The notes under the pieces: generated by a model | What the model saw: the letters and a program-made list of their open reading frames with translations, nothing else | The model's database searches: none | Told to the model about the DNA's origin: nothing | Part shown: one piece after another, positions 1 to 10,374 of the stretch | How the letters are laid out: each line of letters opens with the position of its first letter | Position numbering within the stretch: position 1 is the first letter of the stretch | Made by a program: the position numbers and the translations under genes | NCBI RefSeq assembly: GCF_028858725.1 | Contig: NC_084790.1 | Span: 31,971,031 to 32,035,030, forward strand | Direction: 5' to 3' | Origin: Colius striatus | Lineage: Eukaryota > Chordata > Aves > Coliiformes > Coliidae | Length of the DNA: 64,000 bases

Positions 1-1966
1 GCTAAAGGGTATGCAAAGAAGTAAAGGTATTTTACAGATGCAATCAGAAGCTTTTCAACAAGAGTTGGCACCAGCAGCACCTCATCCACCTCCAAATACA
101 TCTTCAAATACTAAAGGAAGAACCCAAACAAACCAAGAAAGTAAGACTACTGGTGAGGTAAACAAACTAGAACAGTTCCTTAGAGGAAATTAATTGTAAG
201 GATTTTGGCAATGACCAGGACTCATGGAAGATACAGGGACCTATTCAGAGCAAAAGGACTGCATAAGAGTAAGTACTAGCTAGAGACTCTGAGAGAGACA
301 AAGATGGGCAGAAAAATGCAAGGAGCATCAAGAGCAGAAACAGACCAGGGAAGAGAAGTAAAACAAAAGTAAATGGAGATTTTTTGGAGTACAGGGAAAT
401 ATGGTGCAAGTGAAGTACTATATCAGTGAAGACATCCAAGAAGGCAGTGGGGTAGGTCAAGCTGTAGAACATACATCCTTTAGCAAAGCTGCCTCTTCAT
501 ACGCACTAAAGGAGTAATGCTGACAGGAATGCAAATTGAGCAAAAATCATATTTTAACTATTGCATGCACAGTGAAGAATCTTTAAATGTTTGAGGCACT
601 GATGGGGGAGGGGAACATTCTGTTTTGACAGATTGTCCTTCCGTGAGACACACTATCATCTTTGTGTAATGGGAAATACCATGAAAACCTAAAGAAGCTC
701 GTAACTTAGAATGTCTCTTCAGAACTTCCTCTGTACGGCAACTCTTGAAAGAGACATTAAAACTGTAACCTATTTAACTTAAATAGGTTAGTTCTCTTAA
801 ATAATGTCTCCCAGGATAAATGTTTGGATTTATATTTCAGCTTCTAGATGACCTTGGAGTGTGAACACATGAACAGGACAGCAGGCTATGTGCTGCAGAA
901 TGAACTATTTGTTTTAGCAAGTCATTGTCAACAAGTCTGGTAAAAGCATATGATCTATTCTACAAAGCAGTATTATTTCCAGTCATTCATATCTTTAAGT
1001 CATGTCTGTGTACACTCTTCAGTTTGCCTTCATTGCCAGCAGCAATCATCAGGAAGCCATTAACTCTGATGCCTCAGATCTACAGATTATCTCTGGTGCT
1101 ACCTCATTCCCTGGAGATATCTCTTAAAACAAAGAATTCTTGTTGTGTGTTTGTGTTGTGTGTATCTCTCCTTGAGGGTGAAACACAAGATTAATCCAGT
1201 TAAACAAGTAAACAGAAAGGGATGTGAAATGCTAGAGAGTTTCTACAGCTGTAGTGTCAACAGAAAGCTTTTCTTCCCCCTGTAGAATTTTATACTAAAT
1301 GCATTTTACCAAAGAGCCAATGCAGCTGCTAAACCTATTCCTGTACCTATACACCTATACAGGTATTTACCTACACACATACTTAAAGGCAGCAGTAGGT
1401 CTGAGATTCACCAATTCACCTTGGTGCTGAAACAAAACTACCAAAATTCAGCAAGAAAACCATGCTAATGCGCTCTAGTGATAGGCAGCATTGCACTTTC
1501 CAACTTGCAAAGAGAAAAACTAGGCTGCAATCAGAGAACACTCTTTAGTCAAAACACTAAAATCCCAAACATCAAAGCACAGAGACTTTGATGGTGTCCT
1601 GTTGGTGAAACATCAGAGGCAGGAGAAGGTGAAAGTAAAAGTAGCCCAAAACCACCCACCATTCATGTACAATTCAAAACGCAGACAGGTACTGAAAGTT
1701 TCTTGAGCTTCATAATCCATGCGACTGATCTTGTGCTATAGTTACAGTCTCTATAGACTTTACAGCAGGAAGTTTGAGTGCAGATTTCACTTACCAGCCT
1801 GGCAGCCATAGAAAAGAGTGGTGAGAAACACTGAAAAAAAAAAAAAAAAGTGTGATTATAAAGCAAATATGGAAGCTGATAAGCCTCTTCCATGGTGTTG
1901 AAATCATGCCTCTTTTCCATGTCTTTTAATAGGAAATCTAAAGGTTTCTTTCCATGGAAGCAAAGA
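1..1966. other. Intergenic DNA, nothing recognised
   Basis: No gene, LTR or CR1 could be recognised. Open frames are short, without domains. A 10-bp perfect inverted repeat with a 3-nt loop lies at 767-789 (AACCTATTTA / TAAATAGGTT), and a 15-nt poly-A run near 1835. Composition is AT-rich, as in the rest of the intergenic DNA. Confidence 0.6.
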
Positions 1967-1969
1967 ATA

Positions 1970-2053
1970 ATCATAGAATCATAGAATGGTAGGGGTTGGA
2001 AGGGACCTTTAGAGATCACCTAGTCCAAACTCCCAGCAGAAGCAGGTATCTAG
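1970..2053 (-). mobile_element. CR1 LINE, 3' end fragment
   Basis: The plus strand reads as the reverse complement of a CR1 3' terminus: the octamer tail (atcatagaatcatagaatgg) and then the 'ggttggaagggacctttagagatcacctagtcc'-type core, seen here in shorter matches. About 85 bp survive, so the copy is severely 5'-truncated, as is usual for CR1. Confidence 0.9.
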
Positions 2054-4356
2054 TTCAAAGCAATATATCTTGTATACCTGACCCAGAAATCCATGATAGT
2101 AGGTTTAACTGTTCTTGTTTTTGTCTCTAAGTTGCATAGTAAAGTCTGTTTTGCCTGGAACCATAAATGGTGAGCAAGCCCTTCCTGTCCTTGGAGATTT
2201 CCATGAAGCCCTCGTTTACCTTTTGTCTTTCCTATCCTACCATAGTGGAAGAACAACTGAGCATCTGCATGGTGTTTTGTGGTCAAAGCCATGACAAGGA
2301 GGGAAGGTGCTGAGCATAGTGACTCAAGAGAAGGGGTATGACCAACATACAGGCAGCAGATAGGGTGAATGTACAACTGCTACCAAATCTCATAAACCCC
2401 AAATAGGGTCTCCAAATGGAGAACAGTGTAAAACACACATAAGAAAGTAGATTTTTTTTTTTTTACAGGGGTAGTGAATGTCTGGAACTTGCAGGTGGAC
2501 AGGAAATTCAATGGTGTCAGTTGGTTCAACGAGGGACACAGCAAATTTGTAGACCTCAGGCTCATTAAGAAGATAGTGATGAAAGAGGCAGGAACGTGTC
2601 TTCTACTATTATCGAAATGGTGACTATGGATGTTTGGGAGAGTAGAAGGGGCATGGACTGTAGATAGTAACCCGGCTTGAACTCACTTACCCTAAAACAC
2701 ATGTCCTGCCATCTCTACAAAGGTAGTGTGAGTCCAGATGGATCATACGTATGATATAGTAAGAGCTTCTCATCTGGCCTTTCATAAGCTCTTCTCAGCA
2801 AATTTTATTTTAACTTTTTATAATCTCAAAACTGATGTATAATAACTGGTAATAAAAACTCAGTCTGCTATATCAGATTTTCTGCTTCCAAGTATGAAAT
2901 TGACCAAAATCACTCTGCTGCATGACCTGAACCAGTGACATATTTTCTAAGACAGAAAAAAATATTATAGTCTCAAGTCAGCTGTTTTATGGTTTTGCAA
3001 CAGTGGAAACTTGTACCTTATACAGTAGCACTGGAAAAGGTATCAGAAGATTACTGGCTCCAAGTGAAGCTCAACAGTTTTTTCTTTAATAAAGGTGAAA
3101 GTAAAACAACAAATCTGACATTAAAAACATTTACTAGTTATAATGATGAGAGGTACTGGCCATCAAAATTATTATTTTAATATAAAAAATGACATACATG
3201 GCAGGTATACATGGCCATCCATAAATATTAGAAAGTATTCATTCCAGACCCACTGATAAAATTTTGTGACTGTATTTCATTTTTCTATATACACAGATAC
3301 AACACGGAAGGACTAATGCCAATCTATCCACTTCCCTTTTCCTCTCTTCTACCTTATAGAATGTATTTCATTAGCAGCACCAACTAGCAGACTGCTGACA
3401 ATCAGGTAGCACATGTCAGGGAAATAGTGGAAACCAGCTGCCAGGCAACAGCTCATTAAATCACACTTCAGTGGAACATCAAATAACGACAAATATAATT
3501 TGAAAAATAATTTTTTAATTACTTCCAGACATACCCCACAAATACAGAGAAGCTATTTTAATATTACATGTATTCCCTTCCCTTAGTCACTGTCAATACT
3601 GTTAATCTTCCACATGGAGATACTTTCATGAATATTCATGTTAATATATGCAACATACAATGCAATTTATCATCTGAAAGAGAAATGTATGAGCAGCATG
3701 ACTTATTTCATATACATGCTCTTATCTTAATGCTAATTAATCAAAATCAGTTTAATATCAAACAAAAAATATGTATTTCCATATAGTGAGGGAAATGTGC
3801 TGTCAAATGGTCCTATAGCAAATAATTTCCCAGCATGCTTTACAATCTTTTTTTTTCTGTTACATACCCAATTACAAAAGTATTTGGTCTTGTATGATAT
3901 TAATAGTAGCTTCATTTATTAATATAGAATTTGTTTGGGCTTAGAAAATGTTCCTGTGTGGCTGTAAAATATGCCCAGTTTATATCATCACACTAGTCCT
4001 TCCCAGATAGGATACTTTGAAGTATTTTGTTCTTTTGACAGTTTTAATTCTTTACATTTAGTCTCTTAATCTGAATTATGTTATTTTTATAGTGACTACT
4101 ACACACAATATAGACACTAGCCATACATTTCTCCAGATCATCTCAAAAAACATATAGCCCCCACTAGTTCAAGACTCCTAAATATTCATCAAATAGATTT
4201 AAGAGATCATTTAACAATGTTAGGAACAGTTTTATTCTCACAGCCCCATTTAGCCTCTGTATCTATCATGGGTCTTTCCATGACATTTTATATTAATTAT
4301 TTAGATCTTTTTCCTGATAAGATCACCTGATGAGCGGGAACAAAATTCAGATCCTG
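2054..4356. other. Intergenic DNA, nothing recognised
   Basis: AT-rich sequence without a recognisable gene or repeat. A minus-strand open frame of 108 codons (2376-2050) shows no known motif and abuts the CR1 remnant, so it is treated as chance. Confidence 0.55.
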
Positions 4357-4647
4357 ATAGAATCATAGAATGGTAGGGTTGGAAAGGACGTTTAGAGATC
4401 ATATAGTCCAACTCCCCCTGCAGAAGCAGGTCTACCTAGATAAGGTCACATAGGAACATGTCCAGGCAGGTCTTGAAGACCTCCAAGGAAGGAGACTCCA
4501 CAGCTCCTCTGGGCAGCCTGTTCCAGTGCTCCATCACCCTCAAAATAAAATAGGTTTTTCTTATATTTAAATGGAACTTTTTGTCTTCCACCTTCAACCT
4601 CTTGTTCTGTTGCTAGATACCATGGGAAAAAAAAAGTCCCAACCTCC
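4357..4647 (-). mobile_element. CR1 LINE, 3' part, left of provirus 1
   Basis: This is the 3' untranslated part of a minus-strand CR1, starting at the octamer tail. The copy stops at 4647 in the string AACCTCC and resumes at 9365 with ACCTCCTGACACCC. An uninterrupted CR1 at 41190-41578 carries AACCTCCTGACACCC at the same point, which gives the pre-insertion sequence. The two parts are therefore one CR1 of about 0.9 kb split by provirus 1. Confidence 0.92.
4642..4647. repeat. Target site duplication of provirus 1 (left copy)
   Basis: ACCTCC directly precedes the LTR terminus TGTTG at 4648. The identical hexamer follows the other LTR terminus CAACA at 9365-9370. Confidence 0.85.
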
Positions 4648-4915
4648 TGTTGCCGCTACCGGCAACATCACCAGGCTGCCCACACGGATCACTCAGCCCA
4701 CCCCCACTGAGGGGACAAGATCACTACATACACAGTATGGATGATGCTTTATTCCAACTAATTGTTTATACCATGTGCTGTTTATACCATATTCCAACTA
4801 ATTGTTTATACCATCTGTTAATACAAGCACCTCCTTTCACTCTACCCCATGCCCACCTCTTCAGTACCCTCCACCTCTCGCATTACAACCCAAGATCTTC
4901 CAGACGCCTACCACA
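4648..4915 (-). repeat. 3' LTR of provirus 1
   Basis: Matches the LTR at 9132-9364 and the solo copy at 54733-54975. It is longer than its partner because a short block (ttccaactaattgtttatacc) is tandemly repeated near 4752-4814. The inner end, CA at 4914-4915, is next to a purine tract on the minus strand. Confidence 0.85.
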
Positions 4916-4931
4916 TCTCCCCCTCCCTAAG
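4916..4931 (-). other. Polypurine tract of provirus 1
   Basis: On the minus strand CTTAGGGAGGGGGAGA lies directly upstream of the 3' LTR start TGTGG, the expected place for the primer of plus-strand DNA synthesis. The same 16 nt recur inside the integrase remnant at 5423-5438. Confidence 0.8.
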
Positions 4932-5129
4932 CTCGATGACTCCAGCACCCTGTGACATGGGCTGATACGTGACATGTCTGCCCAGCACATGTGCTAGCTG
5001 AGTCAGTTGCAGGAAGATATAAACAGGTGCTGGTCGTGTTCCACTTCACTGCCCAACAGTTAAGTGACCCCTGCTGGATCTGCATCATGGCGAGCACTCT
5101 GAAGAACACATCAATCTGCAAAAGAGACT

Positions 5130-6400
5130 CAGTAGACTGTTAGACTCCTATCTCTGGTCGTATTCGTTTTGCTGGGTTCCCTCATTTTCTACACAAGCAT
5201 ACCCTTGGCCAAGGCATCTGAGCTTCCACCCTGATTCCCACTCCCCAGTGTTGATTTGCCGTAATTTGACTGCTGGTAATTTACCTACTGCTACCGGTTC
5301 TAGCTCCCTAAAGTGTGCTTGTGCCGGTTTGGGTCCTGACCCTTGAACAAAGTGGTTAAGGACTTACAGACAGTGCATTAAAATATCATGTTGTCTATTG
5401 GAGGGAATTCTATGTCCCATGCTCTCCCCCTCCCTAAGACGGTTGAGCTGTACTTTAAGAGTAGCATGAGCGTGTTCAGTGATCGCCTGTTCCTGGCTAT
5501 TGTGAGGGATACTGTGCACCAATTTAATCTGCCAGGTTCAACAGAATTCTTGTGTCACATGGGAGCTGTCACAAGGCCCATTGTCAGTTTTGATTTGTTC
5601 AGGACATGCTAGGATGGCTATACATTGTAGCCAGTGCCTAATCACATGGCATGCTGTGGCTGGACACATGGGGGTAGCTAGTATGTAGCCACTAGAGGTG
5701 TCAAGGGTGACATGGAGGTGATGGTTGGGAGGAAAGGGCTCATAAATTGTGACATTAGTTTGCCAGATCTGATTCGGAAGCAACCCTCAGGGATTAACTC
5801 TGGCTTCCCATGATGGCACTGAAGCACATTGAGGGCAGCAGCAACTATCTGCTTTGCCACTTGTAAAGGGATCTTGGTCTGATGATGTAGAGCCCACGCT
5901 CCACAATGCAAAAAGGTGTGTAGCTGTCTGGCTGATGGGAAATCCTCTTGAGTGGAGATAGGCCATACATGCGTCGCTGCTTTGTCTGCCTTTTGGTTAC
6001 CTTCAGTGAGAGCCTCTGGAATATTGGTGTGACTGTTGATGTGTACAGTAGAGCAGGGGGCAGCACGAGTTTGTAAAGCATTCAATATGAGGTCTGCTAT
6101 ACTGGCAGAGGCACAAATGGCTCGTGTCAAACTAGTTCCACGACGAATCTCAAGTTGGTGACGATACTGAGCAGCACTGAATGCCATGCCTCCAGGGCAA
6201 GGGCAACAGCCTTGGCCTCTAGATAGTGCATCGATTTTGTGGTCTCAGTACGCAAGATTTTCTCCCATCTCCCTGTTTCCACACCGCTGCTGCTGTGCTG
6301 GTCTTTGATGAGGCATCTGTAAAGCGTGTGCTTTACAGTCCCATGCAGCTTCTTCACAACCTTCATTTCTAGGGGAGTCCATTCATATCTGCCCCCATCG
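5130..6400 (-). pseudogene. pol: pol remnant (RNase H to integrase) of provirus 1
   Basis: Reading downwards from 6400, the sequence shows an RNase H part (an EAKAVALALEAW stretch, then the GNQKADKAA end), an integrase N-terminal region with paired histidines but an incomplete cysteine pair, and the catalytic core. In the core one aspartate is in LDTSSG, the second in KTDNGP and the glutamate in ITEHAH. A TGA at 5538-5540 interrupts the core, and the frame is closed again further on. The C-terminal part keeps the TGEWE..W and GQGYACV pattern of alpharetroviral integrases. Protease and RT are absent. No function is expected. Confidence 0.8.
5423..5438 (-). other. Second copy of the polypurine tract, inside integrase
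   Basis: The minus strand again reads CTTAGGGAGGGGGAGA, identical over 16 nt to the 3' PPT at 4916-4931. It lies within integrase coding sequence about 500 bp upstream of the 3' LTR, which resembles the central PPT of lentiviruses and foamy viruses. Function is not shown. Confidence 0.6.
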
Positions 6401-6401
6401 G

Positions 6402-6605
6402 TCATAGAATCATAGAATGTTAGGGATTGGAAGGGACCCCCAGAGATCACCCAGTCCAACCCGTCCTGCAGAAGCAGGTTCACCCAGACCAGGTCACATA
6501 GGAACATGCCCAGGCAGGTCCTGATGACCTCCAAGGAAGGAGACTCCACAACCCCTCTGGGCATCCTGTTACACTGCTCCCTCGCCCTCACAGTGAAATA
6601 GTTGT
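6402..6605 (-). mobile_element. CR1 fragment between env and pol remnants of provirus 1
   Basis: A minus-strand CR1 3' end with octamer tail at 6402-6420 and the usual 'gcagaagcaggttcacccagaccagg'-like core (seen in shorter matches). It sits at the junction of the env-side and pol-side halves of provirus 1. It may be a later insertion or mark the recombination point. Confidence 0.88.
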
Positions 6606-7074
6606 TGGGTTTTTGTTTTTTGGGGGGTTTTTTTAGGTCATAACTCAAATTTTACTAACAAGCATCAGACTTTTATAATCAGCAGCAAAGCTAGCATGTT
6701 TATACTACTTCTAATTGGTCCTTTCTCTAAAAGCCAGCTGCACTTTTCTGTGATAGGCCTTGCAGTTTCACATACTGCTTCAGTCTCCTCCTTGCTTGAG
6801 TTTGTTATCATGTAGGCATTCTTTCTTCTTCTTTTCTCACAGTTGAGAGCTGCTCAAGGACAATTCACACGTTAGTTCTCAAAGCATTGGTTGTTCACTG
6901 TAAGCAGGCCATGGTCTCTTTCAGACAGAAATTCCTCAACAATTCCCCTGTTTTCCTTTTGAGCAACTCATGCCTGGTAAGCTTCTTTTTATACACTGAA
7001 GAAAAAAAAAACCCCACAGCTGACAAACAAAATTATTACACTTGTGCTAAAAGTAAAAATCTATAGCAGCTCTA

Positions 7075-7919
7075 TTTTTCAAGGTTGCATGTCCAATACA
7101 ACTTACATCACTAATCAAACCTTCCAATGTTATTGAGGTTTCATTACTTTGTGTGCTAAGCCAGCATCCTAATTTGCATAGCTGAGTTAATAAAGCAGAT
7201 ACTCCTACACCTGCAGCAAATATACTAGTTGCTATTATTGCTGAGGGAGACCAAAGGGTAACATGGTCATCACATTTGCTAGTAAATGCATGCCCAAATC
7301 ATTTTGTATGATGATGTTTCCAAATCATTGTGTGACTAGGCATCAAGATCGTCAGTCATCCCAAACTGCATGGTCCCCCTTGTGATCTCGAGGGCCATGC
7401 CTGATCCCCACAAATCAGAAACATTCCCTTTGGTAACTGTATAGGCACAAGACTAGACCTGGACCTTTTTGGTGAAGCATAATTGCACCAAGATGTCATG
7501 TTCTTTTACACATCCAGGATGGGATCCACATTCTGTCTAAAAAAAAATTTTTGTATTGCCGGTAAAATTAAACATAACACAAAAATCCACCTTATAGATC
7601 CCAATAATTCTAACTCTTGTGGCTCTGTTGTCATTGTTTCCAACCATGAAATGATCAAATCCCAGTTGTCAACTTTGCCATTACCTTTAACTAAGGGATT
7701 TGTTTTTAATGCATTTGGTACAGGCCATTGTGCCACATCTGATTGAAGTCCCACCGAACAGGTAGAAAAAGGATTATCTGGAGTGGCCATTGATAAACAT
7801 ATTGTAGACTGATTGATTGCTTTGGCCAGTGTAACCCACATGTTTTGCTTGGGTTGTTGAAATTGCCTAAAACCATTTACCACAATCATTGGAAGCATCA
7901 ACGGTATGACAAAATCCAT
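7075..7919 (-). pseudogene. env: env remnant of provirus 1
   Basis: An open frame of 137 codons (7919-7506) begins with a hydrophobic leader and contains a NMWVTLAKAINQSTICLS stretch with the layout of an alpharetroviral surface subunit start. After a stop and further decay, a second block at about 7270-7075 carries a hydrophobic, fusion-peptide-like run, then a leucine-cysteine-tryptophan motif (KLGCW) and an LKNRAAIDF immunosuppressive-domain-like motif, ending at a stop near 7075. SU plus TM together take only about 0.85 kb, so much of SU and all of the membrane anchor are missing. The envelope is non-functional. Confidence 0.75.
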
Positions 7920-8159
7920 TTTTACTCCTGATCAAAAAAAATCCTTCACCAATGAGTCCAAAACACAAACCATTTCTCACAAACCTTCTTCACCCTTTTT
8001 TTTTTTTTTAATATGTCACGGACTTCATAATGCCAAAATGTTCTGTTCTTCCAAGTTCCATTCCTGACACCTAAAACACCTTAGAAAGTTTCCACTGTAA
8101 GAAAACCAGTATTCATCACCACATTTATAGCAAAATGCATGACATCACCGCCAACAGTT

Positions 8160-8740
8160 TTTACGCTGGTTGAGGCAACAGACTGAAGACGGAAAGGACG
8201 AGCCCAGCGCTCCGTGAGGGCTGGGGCCGGCCGTGTCGGCGCGCGGGGTGGGGTGGGGGGGGCACTCCGGAGACACTGAACGGGCGCGGGAAGCGGCTGC
8301 GCGGCGGCGGCTGCGGAAGGAAGGGGCGGGGCGGAGCGGGGCGGGGCGTCTGGCTCACTCCGTGCCGTTCACGGCGGCGCAGCTGGTATTACCCTCTTCT
8401 GCATTTTCTTTTTCTATGTCTTCCCTCGCGTGCCCGATGGTGCCCCGTCTAACACGGGGTCGCACCCCCCACTTTCCCCTGATCATCCTGCGCCGTACTC
8501 CCGTCCGACTCGACCCGCTCGGCATTCGCCGTCCGCATCCTCGGCAACTCGTCCCAGGGGTAACCTGGAAGGCGGGGCTCGACTGGGAAGCAGCTCTCCC
8601 GCGGGGTCTCTGCTGCGGGGCCGCACCCCCCACTCTCCTCCTCGCTGTCAAGTTTATCACATTCCGCGTCCCCACACAGTGACGGACCCGTGTGCGCCCA
8701 CAGATTCTCCACTTCCACTGTCGTTTGAGCCTCCCGATTG
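8160..8740 (-). other. GC-rich internal region of provirus 1, unassigned
   Basis: Strongly GC-rich sequence between the matrix remnant and the env remnant. Overlapping minus-strand frames of 65-106 codons are open, rich in proline, arginine and glycine, and give no recognisable domain. It may be degraded gag. The motif gcaccccccact occurs twice (about 8462 and 8622), hinting at an internal duplication. Confidence 0.4.
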
Positions 8741-9091
8741 CTACAAACTCTCTCCTGTCTGCGCTTTCCGCCCTTCCCCCCAGATACCTTCCTGCGCCGA
8801 CAACCAGAATTGTTTCTCCTCTGCTGCCTTAGACAGAGTCCTCTTAATCTCCCCCCACGGTTTAAGATGTTGATCCATCACCTTGGTCCCTGCTAAGGCA
8901 GCTTGTAACATCTCCTCCTCCACCGCCATCCAATTCTGGAGGTTTATTACCTTTGTGGATGCCCATACAACACCCCGCCTCCACATCCATAGGATGTACG
9001 CGGCCGTGGGTGCCCATTGAACCTGCATGCCCACCTCAAGCGCCACCGCCTTGAGTACCTTAATCACCTGTTCCATCTGTGCCATGGCCAT
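8741..9091 (-). pseudogene. gag: gag matrix remnant of provirus 1
   Basis: An open frame of 116 codons starts 20 nt after the primer site. From its second in-frame ATG (9076) it reads MEQVIKVL and later HLKPWGEIKRTL.KAAEE, the arrangement found at the start of alpharetroviral Gag matrix. A stop at 8741 ends it; capsid and nucleocapsid were not recognised. The leader between primer site and start codon is far shorter than in exogenous relatives, so the usual packaging region seems absent. Confidence 0.7.
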
Positions 9092-9111
9092 GGATGTCCT
9101 GCGTTTCTCTG

Positions 9112-9129
9112 ATTACATCGGGGTCACCA
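9112..9129 (-). other. Primer binding site, tRNA-Trp type
   Basis: The minus strand reads TGGTGACCCCGATGTAAT, starting 2 nt inside the 5' LTR. It corresponds closely to the tRNA-Trp primer site typical of alpharetroviruses, with a small number of changes. Confidence 0.8.
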
Positions 9130-9131
9130 TA

Positions 9132-9364
9132 TGTTGCCGCTACCTGCAACATCACCAGGCTGCCCACACGGATCACTCAGCGCACCCCCACTGAGGGGAC
9201 AAGATCACTACATACACAGTATGGATGATGCTTTATTCCAACTAATTGTACACTATATGCTTTTATCTGCTAACACAAGCACCTCCTTTCACTCTAGCCC
9301 ATGCCCACCTCTTGTGTACCCTCCACCTCTCGCGTTACAACCCGAGATCTTCCAGACGCCAACA
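9132..9364 (-). repeat. 5' LTR of provirus 1
   Basis: 233 bp, plus-strand ends TGTTGCC and GCCAACA. It matches the LTR at 4648-4915 and the solo LTR at 54733-54975. The short, roughly 230-270 bp size fits alpharetrovirus-like elements. Confidence 0.88.
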
Positions 9365-9981
9365 ACCTCCTGACACCCACTATTTAGATATTTGTATGAA
9401 TATATCTATATATTCATATATAAATACTAAGATCCCCCCTCAGTCTCCTCTTCTCTAAACGGTCTCAGTTCCTGCAGCCTTTCCTCGTATGAAAGATGTT
9501 CCAGTCCCCTGATCATCTTGATGCCCCTGCACTGGACTCTCTCTAGAAGTTCTCTGTCCCTCTTAAGCTGAGGAGCCCAGAACTGGACACAGGACTCCAG
9601 ATGAGGCCTCACCAGGGCAGAGTAGAGGGGAGAGAAGAACCTCCCTTCACCTGCTGCCCACACTCTTCTTGATGCATCCCAGGATGCCATTGGCCTTCCT
9701 GGCCATGAGGGGACATTGCTGGCTTATTATCAGTCAAGACTCCCAGATATCTCTCTGCACAGCTGCTCTTCAGCAGTTCGACCACCAGCCTGTACTGGTG
9801 CATGGGGTTGTTCCTTCCCAGATGCAGGACTCTGCATTTGTCCTTGTTGAACCTCGTGAGGTTCCTCTCTGCCCAACTCTCAAGCTGACCGAGATCCCAC
9901 TGAACAGCAGCACAGCTAGTCCTCCCAGTTTGGTGTCATCAGCCAACTTGCTGAGGGTACACTCTGTCCCCTCATCCAATA
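9365..9981 (-). mobile_element. CR1 LINE, ORF2 part, right of provirus 1
   Basis: Continuation of the CR1 at 4357-4647. The first 6 bp (ACCTCC) are the provirus target duplication. The minus-strand frames keep CR1 reverse-transcriptase C-terminal stretches ([32 protein letters not shown]) broken by several shifts. A short AT-rich expansion (tatgaatatatctatatattc) lies near 9395. Confidence 0.9.
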
Positions 9982-10121
9982 ATAATTGTATTTTCTCTTG
10001 AGAAAAAGTTAGAAAATACAGGAGAATAAAAGCTCTCAGCTAGGACTAAGTGCATAACTGAGCATATCTGCAGAGCAAGCCAAGATCAATTGCAAACCCG
10101 GATCAATTTGCTTCTCACAGT

Positions 10122-10374
10122 TTGGGTTGTCACAAGTGATAGGATGAGAGGAAACAGCCTTAAATTGTACCATGGGAGGTTTAGAATGAATATTAGGAAA
10201 AGTTTCTTCAGAGTTGTAAAGTATTGGAACAGGCTGCCCAGGGAAGTGGTTGAGTCATCATCCCTGGAGATATTCAAAAGATGTTGTGTTTAAGGGCATG
10301 GTTTAGTGGTGGGCTTGGCAGTGTGAGGTTGGACTCACTGATCTTAAGGATCTTTTCCAACCTAAATGAATCTA
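10122..10374 (+). mobile_element. CR1 LINE, 3' end fragment
   Basis: Plus-strand CR1 3' part: 'aacaggctgcccagggaagtgg', the 'ggttggactcactgatcttaagg'-type segment and the degenerate octamer tail near 10365. It retains about 250 bp. Confidence 0.9.

Larger units (their letters stand above)
4648..9364 (-). mobile_element. Provirus 1: alpharetrovirus-like ERV, rearranged
   Basis: A 4.7 kb endogenous retrovirus on the minus strand, bounded by LTRs that start TG and end CA and by 6-bp duplications, inside a CR1. Reading from 9364 downwards: 5' LTR, tryptophan-tRNA primer site, a gag matrix remnant, a GC-rich stretch, an env remnant with SU start and TM, a CR1 piece, an RNase H-integrase remnant, polypurine tract, 3' LTR. 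Protease, RT and most of gag are missing. The env remnant lies upstream of the pol remnant, the reverse of retroviral order, so the element is recombinant or rearranged. Every reading frame is broken. Assignment to an alpharetrovirus-like lineage rests on the primer site, the matrix start, the TM signature and the integrase C-terminal pattern. Confidence 0.85.

Noticed and set aside
2050-2376. 108-codon minus-strand ORF
   Set aside because: No recognisable domain and no supporting signals.
6127-6648. A single 173-codon ORF spanning RNase H and upstream sequence
   Set aside because: It runs through the CR1 fragment at 6402-6605; only the part below about 6400 is pol-like.
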